Of a stretch of DNA of 64,000 bases, positions 9,252 to 17,825 are shown piece by piece. Under the pieces are notes generated by a model. That model was not told the DNA's origin. It was given only the letters and a program-made list of their open reading frames with translations, and searched no databases. The stretch lies in NCBI RefSeq assembly GCF_014651075.1, contig NZ_BMWE01000004.1:365654-429653 (forward strand). Direction: 5' to 3'. Position 1 is the first letter of the stretch. Every line of letters begins with the position of its first letter. The position numbers and the translations under genes were made by a program. Source of the DNA: Streptomyces djakartensis. GTDB lineage: Bacteria > Actinomycetota > Actinomycetes > Streptomycetales > Streptomycetaceae.

Positions 9252-10049
9252 ATGGACTACTGCGACCCGTGCCGACGGCACCTCAACGGCGCGCTGGCCT
9301 GCCCCGGGTGTGGCACCTCAGCGGAATCGCTGCGCTGGCGTGAGCCGGAGTACGGCGGGTACGACGACGATGCTGCCGTGCCGCAGGGGTCGGAGGAGGC
9401 GGAAGCGCCGGACGGCGAGCGCGACGAGTACGGCGGTGACGCGGACGGCGATGACGAGTACGGCGATGACGAGTACGGCGATGACGCGGACGGCGACCCG
9501 CCGGGGCGTGCTGCCCGGCGGCGTGGACGCGGGCCGGCCGCTGAGAGGCCGGGCGGGGCGAGCCGGCGGGACCGGAAAGCCGCGGCGCACCGACGGCGGC
9601 GGCGTCGGACCCTGTTCGTCGCGGCGGGGTTCGTGCTGGCGGCGGGCGGGCTGAGCCTCGCGGAGCTCGGGATGGACGCGCCCAAGGCCACGCCGAAGCC
9701 GGCGGCGGCCGAGGATGAGTCGGCGGACGGTGACGCGTCGCCGGAGGCGGGCCGCCGCCCGGAGCGTGCTGGGGCGTCGAAGTCCGTTTCGGCGGCGGCG
9801 TCTGACACCCCGTCGGCTTCCGTCTCCCCGAAGCCGGAGAAGTCGAAGGACGCGGCGGAGGACGACAAGCCCTCGAAGAAGCCCGAAGCGACTCCGTCCG
9901 GCCCGTCCCCGAGCCGCCCGGCCTCGGCTCCCACTGCCGCCCCGCCGCCTCCGGCTCCGACGCGCAGTCCCGACCCGACGACTCCGGTCCCGACGCCGGA
10001 ACCGTCTCCGTCGCAGACGTGCAACAGGTTCCTGTGGTGGTGCACTTAG
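9252..10049 (+). CDS. Zinc-ribbon single-pass membrane protein (SCO2400-like)
   Basis: A 265-residue protein of unknown function. It opens with a zinc-ribbon-like pair of knuckles (CDPC near residue 4 and ACPGC near 16), followed by an acidic, repeat-rich stretch (five pentapeptide units rich in Asp, Gly and Tyr), a basic patch RRRRRR, one hydrophobic segment (LFVAAGFVLAAGGLSLAEL), a long Pro/Ser/Lys-rich external linker and a short end CNRFLWWCT with two cysteines. This organisation (cytosolic zinc ribbon, one membrane span, disordered outer tail) matches a Streptomyces family I recall under the SCO2400 name. No ribosome site is obvious: a GAGGGGG lies about 20 bases upstream. It is divergent from the sugar cassette. 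Confidence 0.75.
   Translation: MDYCDPCRRHLNGALACPGCGTSAESLRWREPEYGGYDDDAAVPQGSEEAEAPDGERDEYGGDADGDDEYGDDEYGDDADGDPPGRAARRRGRGPAAERPGGASRRDRKAAAHRRRRRRTLFVAAGFVLAAGGLSLAELGMDAPKATPKPAAAEDESADGDASPEAGRRPERAGASKSVSAAASDTPSASVSPKPEKSKDAAEDDKPSKKPEATPSGPSPSRPASAPTAAPPPPAPTRSPDPTTPVPTPEPSPSQTCNRFLWWCT
9423..9497 (+). repeat. Five 15-bp tandem units inside the zinc-ribbon gene
   Basis: Five in-frame units of 15 bases encode DEYGG, DADGD, DEYGD, DEYGD and DADGD. This length-variable acidic tract is expected to differ between strains. Confidence 0.85.
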
Positions 10050-10214
10050 CGCCTACTCGCGGGGTGGGGGGTCGGGGCCGCGCCGGGGGGTGTCCGTCCT
10101 CGGAACGGCGCGACTCAGTCGGATAACGAGTGACTGGTCCGTTGACGCGCCAACCGCTGCGGGCGGACACCCCCCGACACGTCCCCTTCCGTGCGTACGC
10201 GGCTGCACGCCGTC

Positions 10215-10312
10215 CTAGCTGCGGGCAGTCGCCCCGCCGCTGCGGCGCGTCGTGGCCGCCCTAGCTGCGGGCAGTCGTGCCGCTGGGGCGGCACGGGTGG
10301 GCTCAGCGGCAC
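10215..10312. repeat. Dispersed Streptomyces intergenic repeat, family B
   Basis: A 17-base unit CTAGCTGCGGGCAGTCG occurs at 10215-10231 and again at 10261-10277. The second copy runs into an inverted repeat GTGCCGCTG (10277-10285) and CAGCGGCAC (10304-10312). A diverged copy occurs at 56521-56613. The 10050-10396 gap otherwise holds no gene that I can support. Confidence 0.7.
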
Positions 10313-10396
10313 CCCGCGACGCCGGGCCGCGCAACGCCCCGCCCCCAGCACCAACGCCGAGCACCCGGCAACGCCGAGCACCGCAGCGCCCCGACC

Positions 10397-10840
10397 TCAC
10401 CCCAGCATCCCCCGCAACGCATCCCGCAGTGCAACCCGCTCCGCTTCCGAAAGCCCGGCGAGCGGCTCCCGCGCGAACCGCAGCGACTCCCGCAACCCCC
10501 GAGCCACCCGCCGCCCCTCCGCCGTCGCCGCCGCCACCTTCACCCTCCGGTCCGCCGGGTCCGGCCGCCGCTCCACCAGCCCCCGCGCCTCCAGCCGGTC
10601 CACGATCCCGGTCACGTTCGACGGCTCGCACTTCAGCCGCTGCGCGAGCCTGCGCATCGGCAGCGGCTCAAGGCACAGCAGGCTCAGCAACCGCGCCTGC
10701 GCGCCCGTGAGCGCGTGTTCCGCCGCCGCCTCCTCGTAGTCCTCGTGGAACCGGGCCACGACCTCCCCTATGAGTTCGACGACCTCGAGGGTCAGGGGGT
10801 CGGGTCGGGTGTTCAGGGGGGTCGGTGTGGGCGAGGCCAT
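10397..10840 (-). CDS. MarR-family transcriptional regulator
   Basis: The 147-residue protein is a winged-helix dimer of the MarR class. Visible are the N-terminal dimerisation helix, LTGAQARLLSLL, the recognition region RRLAQRLKCEPSNVTGIVDRLEARGLVERR and the wing PDPADRRVKVAAAT, in the usual order and length. It is transcribed away from the oxidoreductase gene at 10943, and the 102-base gap contains two palindromes (10871-10909) that I take to be its operators. It probably represses both genes and is released by a small electrophile or phenolic ligand. No ribosome site is seen before the ATG, which suggests a leaderless transcript. Confidence 0.93.
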   Translation of the reverse strand: MASPTPTPLNTRPDPLTLEVVELIGEVVARFHEDYEEAAAEHALTGAQARLLSLLCLEPLPMRRLAQRLKCEPSNVTGIVDRLEARGLVERRPDPADRRVKVAAATAEGRRVARGLRESLRFAREPLAGLSEAERVALRDALRGMLG

Positions 10841-10870
10841 GGAATCGAGGGTACCCGGTTATTTGACAAC

Positions 10871-10909
10871 CTGAAATTTTCAGGAGCATGGTTGTTTCAG
10901 GTACTGAAA
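10871..10909. promoter_or_regulatory. Two MarR operator-like palindromes
   Basis: CTGAAATTTTCAG (10871-10883, perfect) and TTTCAGGTACTGAAA (10895-10909, perfect 6-bp arms) share the half site CTGAAA. They lie between the divergent MarR and oxidoreductase genes and next to a TTGACA hexamer at 10863, so binding would block transcription in both directions. Confidence 0.75.
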
Positions 10910-10942
10910 TATTCGCATCGAGTCAGTGAGGACAGGCGCATC

Positions 10943-11965
10943 ATGACCGACACCCCGACCCTCCCCGCCGTGAGCCGCGAGTGGCATCTGGTGAGCCGCC
11001 CCGTCGGCTGGCCGAAGCCCGAGGACTTCGCCTTCGTCGAGGCGGAGGTTCCGCAGCCGGGTGAGGGGCAGGTCCTCGTGCGGAACAAGTACCTCTCCGT
11101 GGACCCGTACATGCGCGGACGTATGAGCTCCGCGAAGTCCTACGTCGCCCCGTTCGAGCTCGGCAAGGCCATGCAGGGCGGCGCGGTCGGCGAGGTCGTC
11201 GCCTCGAACGCGGAGGGGCTGGCCGTCGGGGATCACGTACTGCACTTCTTCGGGTGGCGCGAGTACGCCGTCGTGGCCGCGAAGAACGCCGTGAAGGTGG
11301 ACGCCGACGCCGCACCGCTGTCGGCGTACCTCGGCGTGCTCGGCATGACCGGTCTCACCGCCTACGCGGGGCTGCTGCGCACCGCCGCCTTCAAGGAGGG
11401 CGACGTCGTGTTCGTGTCCGGCGCCGCCGGCGCCGTGGGCGGGCAGGTCGGCCAGATCGCCAAGCTGAAGGGCGCCTCGCGGGTCATCGGCTCCGCCGGT
11501 TCGGACGAGAAGGTGAAGCTCCTCAAGGAGGAGTACGGCTTCGACGCCGCGTTCAACTACAAGGACGGGCCCGTCGCCGAGCAGCTGCGCGCGGCCGCCC
11601 CGGACGGGATCGACGTCTACTTCGACAACGTCGGCGGTGACCACCTGGAGGCCGCCATCGGCTCCCTCAACCAGGGCGGACGGATCGCCGTCTGCGGGAT
11701 GATCTCCGTCTACAACAACACCGAGCCCGCCCCGGGCCCGAAGAACCTCGCCCGCCTCATCCAGACGCGCGGCCGTATCGAGGGCTTCCTGGTCGGGGAC
11801 CACTACGACCTGCAGCCGCAGTTCGTGCAGGAGGTCGCCCCGTGGGTCGCCTCCGGTGAGCTGAAGTACCGGGAGACCGTCGTGGAGGGCATCGAGAACA
11901 ACCTCGAGGCGTTCCTGGGTGTGCTGCGCGGCGACAACACCGGGAAGATGATCGTCAAGCTCTGA
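10943..11965 (+). CDS. NADP-dependent oxidoreductase, zinc-free MDR family (CurA/LTB4DH type)
   Basis: A 340-residue NADPH-dependent alkenal/one reductase or quinone-type reductase. The start at 10943 (MTDTPTLPAV) follows GAGGA. Family signs are VDPYMRGRMS near residue 55, VLGMTGLTAYAGLL, the nucleotide-binding loop VSGAAGAVGGQVGQIAKLKG, DVYFDNVGGDHLEAAI and CGMISVYN. Zinc ligands of classical alcohol dehydrogenases are absent. Such enzymes reduce reactive alpha,beta-unsaturated carbonyls, which fits control by a MarR repressor that senses electrophiles. A strong terminator follows at 11986. Confidence 0.93.
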   Translation: MTDTPTLPAVSREWHLVSRPVGWPKPEDFAFVEAEVPQPGEGQVLVRNKYLSVDPYMRGRMSSAKSYVAPFELGKAMQGGAVGEVVASNAEGLAVGDHVLHFFGWREYAVVAAKNAVKVDADAAPLSAYLGVLGMTGLTAYAGLLRTAAFKEGDVVFVSGAAGAVGGQVGQIAKLKGASRVIGSAGSDEKVKLLKEEYGFDAAFNYKDGPVAEQLRAAAPDGIDVYFDNVGGDHLEAAIGSLNQGGRIAVCGMISVYNNTEPAPGPKNLARLIQTRGRIEGFLVGDHYDLQPQFVQEVAPWVASGELKYRETVVEGIENNLEAFLGVLRGDNTGKMIVKL

Positions 11966-11985
11966 CGCCCGGACGGCACACACGG

Positions 11986-12015
11986 AGGCCGCACCCCTGG
12001 ATGTGGGTGCGGCCT
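11986..12015 (+). terminator. Rho-independent-type hairpin after the oxidoreductase
   Basis: Arms 11986-11996 and 12005-12015 form an 11-bp perfect stem with an 8-base loop, ending in TT. It lies between convergent genes and may stop both transcripts. Confidence 0.8.
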
Positions 12016-12029
12016 TCTCCGTGGCGGTG

Positions 12030-13175
12030 TCAGAGGGCGAGCGTCGCCCGGTGGACCGCGCGCGCCAGTCGGTCGTTCTCCGGGGCCGCCCCGCCGGGGA
12101 AGGCGAACCGGCGGCGTGTGTAGCCGTAGGCGAGGCCGGTCCACGGGTCCGCGAAGGCCTGCGAGCCGCTCGCGCCGCTGTGCCCGATCGTGCCGGCGCC
12201 GAGGAACGGGTGCCACGTGTCGGAAGTGGTCTGGAAACCCAGGCCGAACGACTTGTGGGCACGTGCCACCAGGTCGTAGCCGACCGAGTGGAGCTGGCCG
12301 AACTCCGCGACGGTGTCCGGCTTGAGCAGCGGGGCCTGCTGGCCCACCTCGCTGATCGCCGCCGCGTACATCCCGGCCAGGCCGCGCGCGGACGCGACCC
12401 CGCCCACCGACGCCGGGCCCTTGGCGCGCACCAGCGGTGTGTTCGGCAGCGAGGCCAGATCGGTCGGCTCGGGCGCGTTGCGGTTGAAGGCGATGGAGGC
12501 GAGGGTGTGCGGGCCGTCCGGGACCGCGTCGAGGGCCGCCTGCTGTTCCGGTGCCGGTTCCATCGGCTGGGTGGGGCGGAAGCGGGGCTCGTGGCACGCA
12601 GGCAGGCCGAGGTGGAAGTCCAGGCCGTAGGGCGTTCTGACCCGTTCCTGGTAGACGTCCTGGAGCGTGCGCCCCGTGGCGCGGCGGACGATCTCACCCA
12701 CCAGGGCCCCGCTGACCAGCGCGTGATAGCCGAACGCCGTGCCGGGACGCCAGAACGGCCGCTGGTCGGCGAGGCGTTCGGCGAGCTGGCGGTCGTCGGC
12801 CAGCTCCGCCAGGGTGAAACCGGTGTCCGTGCCGACCACGCCCGCCCGGTGCGCGAGCAGGTCGCGCAGGGTCAGGACGCCCTTGCCCTCGGCCGCGAAC
12901 TCCGGCCAGTAGTAGGTCACCTTGCGCTCCAGTTCGAGCGTGCCGTCCTGAACCAGGAGGGCCACCACCAGGTAGGCGGCGCCCTTGGTGGAGGAGAACA
13001 CACCGTAGAGGGCGTCCGCTTCGGTCCCGGCCCACAGGTCCACGACCTTGCGGCCGTGGACGTAGGCGCACAGCTGGCCCTCGTAGTCGGGCCGCTCCCC
13101 GGCCACGAACGCCGCGAACTCCTCGCGCACCCCCTCGAAGCCGTCGGCTGTGGTGCCGTGGATCTCCTGCGTCAT
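12030..13175 (-). CDS. Serine hydrolase of the beta-lactamase/EstB esterase family
   Basis: A 381-residue class C-like serine hydrolase without signal peptide. The nucleophile motif SSTK lies near residue 65, a Tyr-containing motif (GYHALVSG) replaces the usual Y-x-N, and HSGASG near residue 330 fills the place of the KTG or HxG box. DLLAHRAGVV is the typical family landmark. Absence of a secretion signal and the altered second motif favour a cytosolic esterase or peptidase over an antibiotic beta-lactamase. The ATG at 13175 follows GAGGAGAG. The gene stands alone, convergent with the oxidoreductase. Confidence 0.88.
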   Translation of the reverse strand: MTQEIHGTTADGFEGVREEFAAFVAGERPDYEGQLCAYVHGRKVVDLWAGTEADALYGVFSSTKGAAYLVVALLVQDGTLELERKVTYYWPEFAAEGKGVLTLRDLLAHRAGVVGTDTGFTLAELADDRQLAERLADQRPFWRPGTAFGYHALVSGALVGEIVRRATGRTLQDVYQERVRTPYGLDFHLGLPACHEPRFRPTQPMEPAPEQQAALDAVPDGPHTLASIAFNRNAPEPTDLASLPNTPLVRAKGPASVGGVASARGLAGMYAAAISEVGQQAPLLKPDTVAEFGQLHSVGYDLVARAHKSFGLGFQTTSDTWHPFLGAGTIGHSGASGSQAFADPWTGLAYGYTRRRFAFPGGAAPENDRLARAVHRATLAL

Positions 13176-13383
13176 CCGCTCTCCTCAACTGAAGCGCCGT
13201 GCCACTGTCAACCATGCCCCCGCCACCTGCGGGAATTTCCCCCTTCGGGTGGTCCCGGGAGAGTGCCTCCTCCAGGGCTTCGTGAGCTTTTCGGGCCTTG
13301 CTGAGATCGGTACGGCGTGGCGTACCTGTTCGACTCAACGGCCCTGCGGGGAGGTGGCCCGCCTGCCCCGATAGGGTTTTCCC

Positions 13384-14211
13384 ATGCGCGATTTCGGGGT
13401 GGGTTTCCGGTACCTGCTGAAGGGCCAGCGATGGGTGGCCCGGCACGGCAGGAGTTACGGCTTCGGCATGCTGCCGGGCCTGATCACCCTCGTGCTGTAC
13501 GCGGCGGCGCTCGTCGCGCTGGCGTGGTGGGGCGAGGACGCCGTGGCCTGGGCGACACCGTTCGCCGACGACTGGTCGAGCCCGTGGCTCGGGCTCTTCC
13601 GGGGCTTCCTGACCGTCGTGCTGTTCGCGCTCGCGCTGCTCCTCGCGGTCGTGACGTTCACCGCGGTGACGCTGCTGATCGGACAGCCCTTCTACGAGAA
13701 CCTCTCCGAGAAGGTCGACCGGGACGTCTCCCCGGACGGCCATGCCCCCGAGTCGGGCCTGTCGCTCGGGCGTGAACTGTGGATCTCCGCCCGGGACAGT
13801 CTCCGGATCGTCGTCCGCGCCGCCCTGTGGGGCGTGCTGCTGTTCGCGTGCGGTTTCGTTCCCGTGGCCGGCCAGACCGTGGTGCCGGTGATCGGGGTCT
13901 TCGTCACCGGGTTCTTCCTCACCGAGGAACTGACCGCCGTCGCCCTCCAGCGCCGCCGCGTCGAACTGCGCACCCGCCTCGGCCTGCTGCGCTCCCGCAA
14001 GACCCTGGTCTGGGGCTTCGGCACGCCCCTGGCCGCGGCCTTCCTGGTGCCGTTCGTCGCGGTGTTCCTGATGCCGGGCGCGGTCGCGGGCGCCACCCTC
14101 ATGGCGCGGGACCTGCTCGGTGAGGAGATCCGGGAGGACGGCGAGGAGGACGACGGGGCCGTCACCGCTGCTCCGCGGCCACCTTCAGGATGGCCCTCAC
14201 CTGGGCGATGA
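13384..14211 (+). CDS. EI24/CysZ-like integral membrane protein
   Basis: This 275-residue protein has about four hydrophobic helices (around LPGLITLVLYAAALVAL, LTVVLFALALLLAVVTF, LWGVLLFACGFVPVAGQ and LAAAFLVPFVAVFLMPG) and the segment GQPFYENLSEKVD, a landmark of the EI24 domain shared with the sulfate permease CysZ. A TAGGGT hexamer ends 7 bases before the ATG, so the mRNA is probably leaderless. The last 50 bases overlap the 3' end of the convergent peptidase-like gene. A role in anion or sulfate handling is possible but unproven. Confidence 0.82.
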   Translation: MRDFGVGFRYLLKGQRWVARHGRSYGFGMLPGLITLVLYAAALVALAWWGEDAVAWATPFADDWSSPWLGLFRGFLTVVLFALALLLAVVTFTAVTLLIGQPFYENLSEKVDRDVSPDGHAPESGLSLGRELWISARDSLRIVVRAALWGVLLFACGFVPVAGQTVVPVIGVFVTGFFLTEELTAVALQRRRVELRTRLGLLRSRKTLVWGFGTPLAAAFLVPFVAVFLMPGAVAGATLMARDLLGEEIREDGEEDDGAVTAAPRPPSGWPSPGR

Positions 14212-15397
14212 TGTCCAGCCGGTTCCGCACGAACTCCGGGTCGGTGACCTGGGTGGTGTTCCCCGCGCCGAACTGCAGGACGGGCGTGTGCACATGCCCG
14301 CCCGGCAGGCGGTCGTGCAGCCCCAGCCGGTCCCGCAGCAGCGTCGCCCGGTAGGCGATCTCGTTGGAGAGGTAGTCCCCGCCGCCGCCCGCGCGAGCGG
14401 TCGAGCCCGGGGTCGGTCCGTCCGGGCGGACGACGGGCTGGGTGCCGCCCGCCGGGATCTCGGTGACGCTCGTGTTGTCGTACACGGGGAAGCGGCCGGT
14501 GTCCGCGGCGGCGATCTCCCGGTACGGCAGTGTGGTCGTCGTCCACTGCGGCTGCGAGGCCGGATCGGTGACGGGCACCGTCTCGGTGCGGCCGATGTTG
14601 TCGTTGTCCCCGAACCCGCCCCGCCAGGCCCCGTTGGTGCGCTCGATGTCGAACCTCCCCACCCGGCCCTGGCTCACGGTCGTGACCAGATCGGCCTGCG
14701 GCAGGTACGGCCGCAGTGTGCGCTCCACCGTCCCGGCCGTGAAGTCCCCCCAGCGCACCGGGAACACGGCCGTCTCGATCCGGGCCGGGCCGTCCGCCGT
14801 CTCGATGACCGTGCCGTCGAGGGCGAGCGCGGTGGCGCCCGAGGGATTGGAGATGCGGATGTCCCGGTCGAGGGTGAACGGGTCGAACCCGGTGAGCAGG
14901 ATCCGCTTCAGGCCCTGGGCACGGGGGTAGCGGATGGCCGTCTGACCGCGCGAGGTGCGCTCCAGCTCGTCCAGCAGCGCGGCCCGCTGGTCGTCCGTCA
15001 GCCCGAACCCCGGGTCCCAGGTGCGCACTTCACGCGTCATGGCGAGCCGTGCCCAGTACAGCGGCCGGTCGTCGTCCCGGCTCAGGTCCCCACCCGCGGG
15101 CCCACGTCCCTGCGCCCGGTCCACGGCCAGCCGCCACAACCGCGACCCTTCCCGCGCGACGGTCCGGTGGGCCTGCGCGTAGGAGCCCGCCGAGTCGAGC
15201 GCCGCGGCCAAGCGCGGGGCCGCGGTGTCGAATCCGGAGCGGCGCAAAATCTCCCGCGGAACGTCCTTGTCGAGCCGCTGTTCCTCGACGGTGGGGGAGG
15301 GGACCGCCGCCCCGGCGGCGCCGGCGGTCGTCGGGGTGGCGAGGCCGGTCAGCAGGGCGAGGCCCAGGACGCCGAGGCGAACGCGTATGGAGGTCAA
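14162..15397 (-). CDS. Secreted pyroglutamyl-peptidase-like protein lacking the catalytic cysteine
   Basis: The 411-residue protein has a Sec-type signal (MTSIRVRLGVLGLALL to TAGAAG), a helical N-terminal region and a C-terminal C15-like domain that opens with ILLTGFDPF, the pyroglutamyl peptidase I hallmark. The segment FDIERTN fits the conserved Glu region and HTPVLQFG the catalytic His region. In the place of the family motif YLCN the protein has DYLSNE, so Ser stands where the nucleophilic Cys is expected. The start is a TTG at 15397, because TGA lies three codons upstream in the same frame. It may act as a serine-dependent enzyme, a binding protein, or an inactive relative. It overlaps the EI24 gene tail to tail. 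Confidence 0.75.
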   Translation of the reverse strand: MTSIRVRLGVLGLALLTGLATPTTAGAAGAAVPSPTVEEQRLDKDVPREILRRSGFDTAAPRLAAALDSAGSYAQAHRTVAREGSRLWRLAVDRAQGRGPAGGDLSRDDDRPLYWARLAMTREVRTWDPGFGLTDDQRAALLDELERTSRGQTAIRYPRAQGLKRILLTGFDPFTLDRDIRISNPSGATALALDGTVIETADGPARIETAVFPVRWGDFTAGTVERTLRPYLPQADLVTTVSQGRVGRFDIERTNGAWRGGFGDNDNIGRTETVPVTDPASQPQWTTTTLPYREIAAADTGRFPVYDNTSVTEIPAGGTQPVVRPDGPTPGSTARAGGGGDYLSNEIAYRATLLRDRLGLHDRLPGGHVHTPVLQFGAGNTTQVTDPEFVRNRLDIIAQVRAILKVAAEQR

Positions 15398-15682
15398 GGG
15401 TGTTCAGGCCTTCCGTGGACGGTTGGGGGGCGTGGTGCCGGACGGCCGAAGTATCGCGTGGCGGATGGGGGCGACGCCATGGGCGGGGGTCCGCGTGGTG
15501 TTCCGTCGAGACGACGATGTCGTGGTCGTGTGTGAAGGGTTGGTACGAGGTCCAGGAGGGGCGCTCGATCACGGGCCGCGGGAGCGCCGCGACGATTAAC
15601 GTCTGATCCGGGACGGGTTCCCCACCGAGCAGCCCCGGTCCGGGACCTGACCCCCGGGCCGGGGCTCGTGTTGCGGGGACCC

Positions 15683-16654
15683 CTAACGGGCGCCGAACCC
15701 GTACACCGTCTCCGACCGGTACACCTCGCCCGGCCGCAGTACCGTCGTCGGGAACTCCGGCCGGTTCGGGGAGTCGGGGAAGTGCTGGGTCTCCAGCGCG
15801 ATGCCGTCGCCGGGCGCGAAGGGCTCGCCCAGGTGGTCGGCCGTGTACAGCTGGAGTCCGGGCTCGGTGGTCGCCACCGTCAGTACCCGCCCGGACGCCG
15901 GATCGTGCAGCTCGGCGACCTGCACCGGAACATCCGCCACGCCCTTGTCGAGCACGAAGTTGTGGTCGTAGCCGGCGCCCACCTTGCGGGCCTCACGGAA
16001 GTCGAAACGGGTACCGGTCACGTCCTCGAGGACGCCGGTCGGGATCAGGTCCGCGTCGACGGGGGTGTATCGGGACGCCGCAAGCCGCAGCTCGTGACCG
16101 CCCGCGTCGCCGGAGCCGCCCAGGTTGAAGTAGCTGTGGTTCGTCAGGTTCACCACGGTCGGCGCGTCCGTCACCGCCTCGTACACGATCCGCAGCGCGC
16201 CGCTCTCTTCGAGCGTGCAGGTCGCCGAGACCGCCAGCCGCCCCGGGAAACCCTCCTCCCCGTGCGGGCTGACCCGTGCGAGCCGCACACCGTGTTCGAC
16301 GGGCGTCCCCTCCCACACGCGCTTGTCGAAGCCGCGCGCCCCACCGTGGAGCGAGTTCGGTCCGTTGTTCGGTTCGAGCGCGTAGGTTCGTCCGTCCAGC
16401 GGAAAACGGGCACCGGCGATCCGGTTGGCGTAACGCCCGATCAGGGCCCCGAGGTACGGGTCCGGGTGGGCGAGGTAGCCGTCGAGGTCCGGGAACCCCA
16501 GCACCACGTTCCCCGCTCGCCCGTCCCGGTCCGGCACCTCCACGGACTGCACGATCCCGCCGTAGGAAAGGATCCGAACCCGGACACCCGCACGCTCCAA
16601 GGTCCAACGGTGCACCGGCGTGCCGTCGGAAAGTGTGCCGAAGAGTTCGTTCAT
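15683..16654 (-). CDS. galM: Aldose 1-epimerase (galactose mutarotase), cytosolic
   Basis: A 323-residue mutarotase without signal peptide. It carries SLHGGARGFDKRVWEG (first His), NLTNHSYFNLGG (second His) and ALETQHFPDSPN (catalytic Glu). It is a clear paralogue of the Tat-exported enzyme at 382-1530, so the organism has one mutarotase on each side of the membrane. The gene lies 27 bases after the GDSL lipoprotein gene and may be co-transcribed with it. Confidence 0.92.
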   Translation of the reverse strand: MNELFGTLSDGTPVHRWTLERAGVRVRILSYGGIVQSVEVPDRDGRAGNVVLGFPDLDGYLAHPDPYLGALIGRYANRIAGARFPLDGRTYALEPNNGPNSLHGGARGFDKRVWEGTPVEHGVRLARVSPHGEEGFPGRLAVSATCTLEESGALRIVYEAVTDAPTVVNLTNHSYFNLGGSGDAGGHELRLAASRYTPVDADLIPTGVLEDVTGTRFDFREARKVGAGYDHNFVLDKGVADVPVQVAELHDPASGRVLTVATTEPGLQLYTADHLGEPFAPGDGIALETQHFPDSPNRPEFPTTVLRPGEVYRSETVYGFGAR

Positions 16655-16681
16655 GTGCGGAACTCTAAGTCAGGGGCGGGG

Positions 16682-17569
16682 TCAGGGGCGTTCCGCCGTC
16701 ACGGTGCGGTACGCGATCTCCGCCAACCGGGCCTGCCCGTTCACGCTGGGGTGGAAGTAGTCCCAACGGCTCAACTGAGCGGTGCCGAAGCGGTGGTCGT
16801 ACACCGCGCCCCCGTCGTGGCGGCACCGCTTGTCCTCGGCGCAGACCTCCTCGAGGACCTTGTTGTAGTCCTCGACCCGCTGCTGCACCGTGTCCCGCCG
16901 CTCGCTCGCCAACGAGTCCAGGGCGTCCGCGTCGCCCAGCATCGACGGGCAGATGCCCAGCTTCCACACCTGCTTGCCCATCGGGCTGGCACGGCCCTCG
17001 GACCACAGCCGCTTCAGGTTCGGCACGCTCGCCACGAACACCTGGGCCTTGGGCAGGGCCTTGCGCAGGGTGCGCAGGGAGTCCTCGAAGTCGGCGCGGA
17101 ACGCGGAGACCGGGGTCATCGCCGAGGGCGTGGCCCGGCAGGCGTCGTTCGCCCCCATCATCACCGTCACCAGCTGCGGCTTTTGCCGCACCGCCCGGGC
17201 GATCTGCCCCGGCAGGTCCGCCATCCGGGCCCCGGTCACGGCGTAGTTCCAGCTCCGCTCGGCGGCCCGGGCCCGGCCCAGCAGCCGGACGGCGAGCGAG
17301 TCGACCTCGGGGCTCGCGCCGGTCGCCCAGGAGGCCTCCGGACAGTCCGACAGCACGTCGCAGGCGTCGAAACCCCGTGTGATGGAGTCACCGACGGCCG
17401 CGACGGAACCCGGGCTGCGGTCCCACAGGGGAGTGGGCTTCGGGGACGGCCTGGCGGTATGCGACGGGGCGGGGGAATCGCCGCCCACGGCGTCACACCC
17501 GGCGACACCCAGGGCGGCCGCCACGGCCACGGTGAGAACGGCCCGTGGGCGGTGGCTTCGCTTCCGCAT
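16682..17569 (-). CDS. SGNH/GDSL-family hydrolase, probable lipoprotein
   Basis: A 295-residue hydrolase of the SGNH superfamily. The N-terminus has a basic start, a hydrophobic stretch and the lipobox VAGC near residue 25, so I infer membrane anchoring outside the cell. Block I is VGDSITRG (nucleophile Ser near 63), block III is MGANDAC with the oxyanion Asn, and block V is DYFHPSVNGQ with the catalytic Asp and His. All blocks are intact, so it should be an active esterase or lipase. Cysteines in GFDACDVLSDCP suggest disulfides. The mutarotase follows on the same strand. Confidence 0.9.
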   Translation of the reverse strand: MRKRSHRPRAVLTVAVAAALGVAGCDAVGGDSPAPSHTARPSPKPTPLWDRSPGSVAAVGDSITRGFDACDVLSDCPEASWATGASPEVDSLAVRLLGRARAAERSWNYAVTGARMADLPGQIARAVRQKPQLVTVMMGANDACRATPSAMTPVSAFRADFEDSLRTLRKALPKAQVFVASVPNLKRLWSEGRASPMGKQVWKLGICPSMLGDADALDSLASERRDTVQQRVEDYNKVLEEVCAEDKRCRHDGGAVYDHRFGTAQLSRWDYFHPSVNGQARLAEIAYRTVTAERP

Positions 17570-17760
17570 CCCTGGTCATCCCCTCGCCGTGCGGTGCCTG
17601 TCTCCCCAACCATTAACAACGCACGAGGGTTCCCGACCGATCAGGTGCAACGGCTCACACCCGTACAAGCGTCCCCCTGGGTGAATGGCGGGCGTTTCCC
17701 GGCACCGGGACCGACCGTACGTCACACTCCTTGCGCCCCCGCACGGTAGCCTCGCCATCA

Positions 17761-17779
17761 TGTGACCCGCCCGGTCACA
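17761..17779. promoter_or_regulatory. Inverted repeat upstream of the DUF3145 gene
   Basis: TGTGACC, 5 bases and GGTCACA form a perfect palindrome about 50 bases before the GTG start, just upstream of a TAAGAT -10-like hexamer at 17798-17803. The position suits an activator. The spacing differs from the TGTGA-N6-TCACA site of CRP proteins. Confidence 0.45.
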
Positions 17780-17825
17780 GACGTCCGCCCGTTCATAAGA
17801 TGTCCCGCTCTGCCCGGAGGTTCCG

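Noticed and set aside
9423..9497. Possible CRISPR-like array
   Set aside because: The units are 15 bases, contiguous and in frame, so this is a protein repeat without spacers.
15668..17749. 693-codon plus-strand frame across the mutarotase and GDSL genes
   Set aside because: It spans two good minus-strand genes and their gap, so it is an artefact of GC content.
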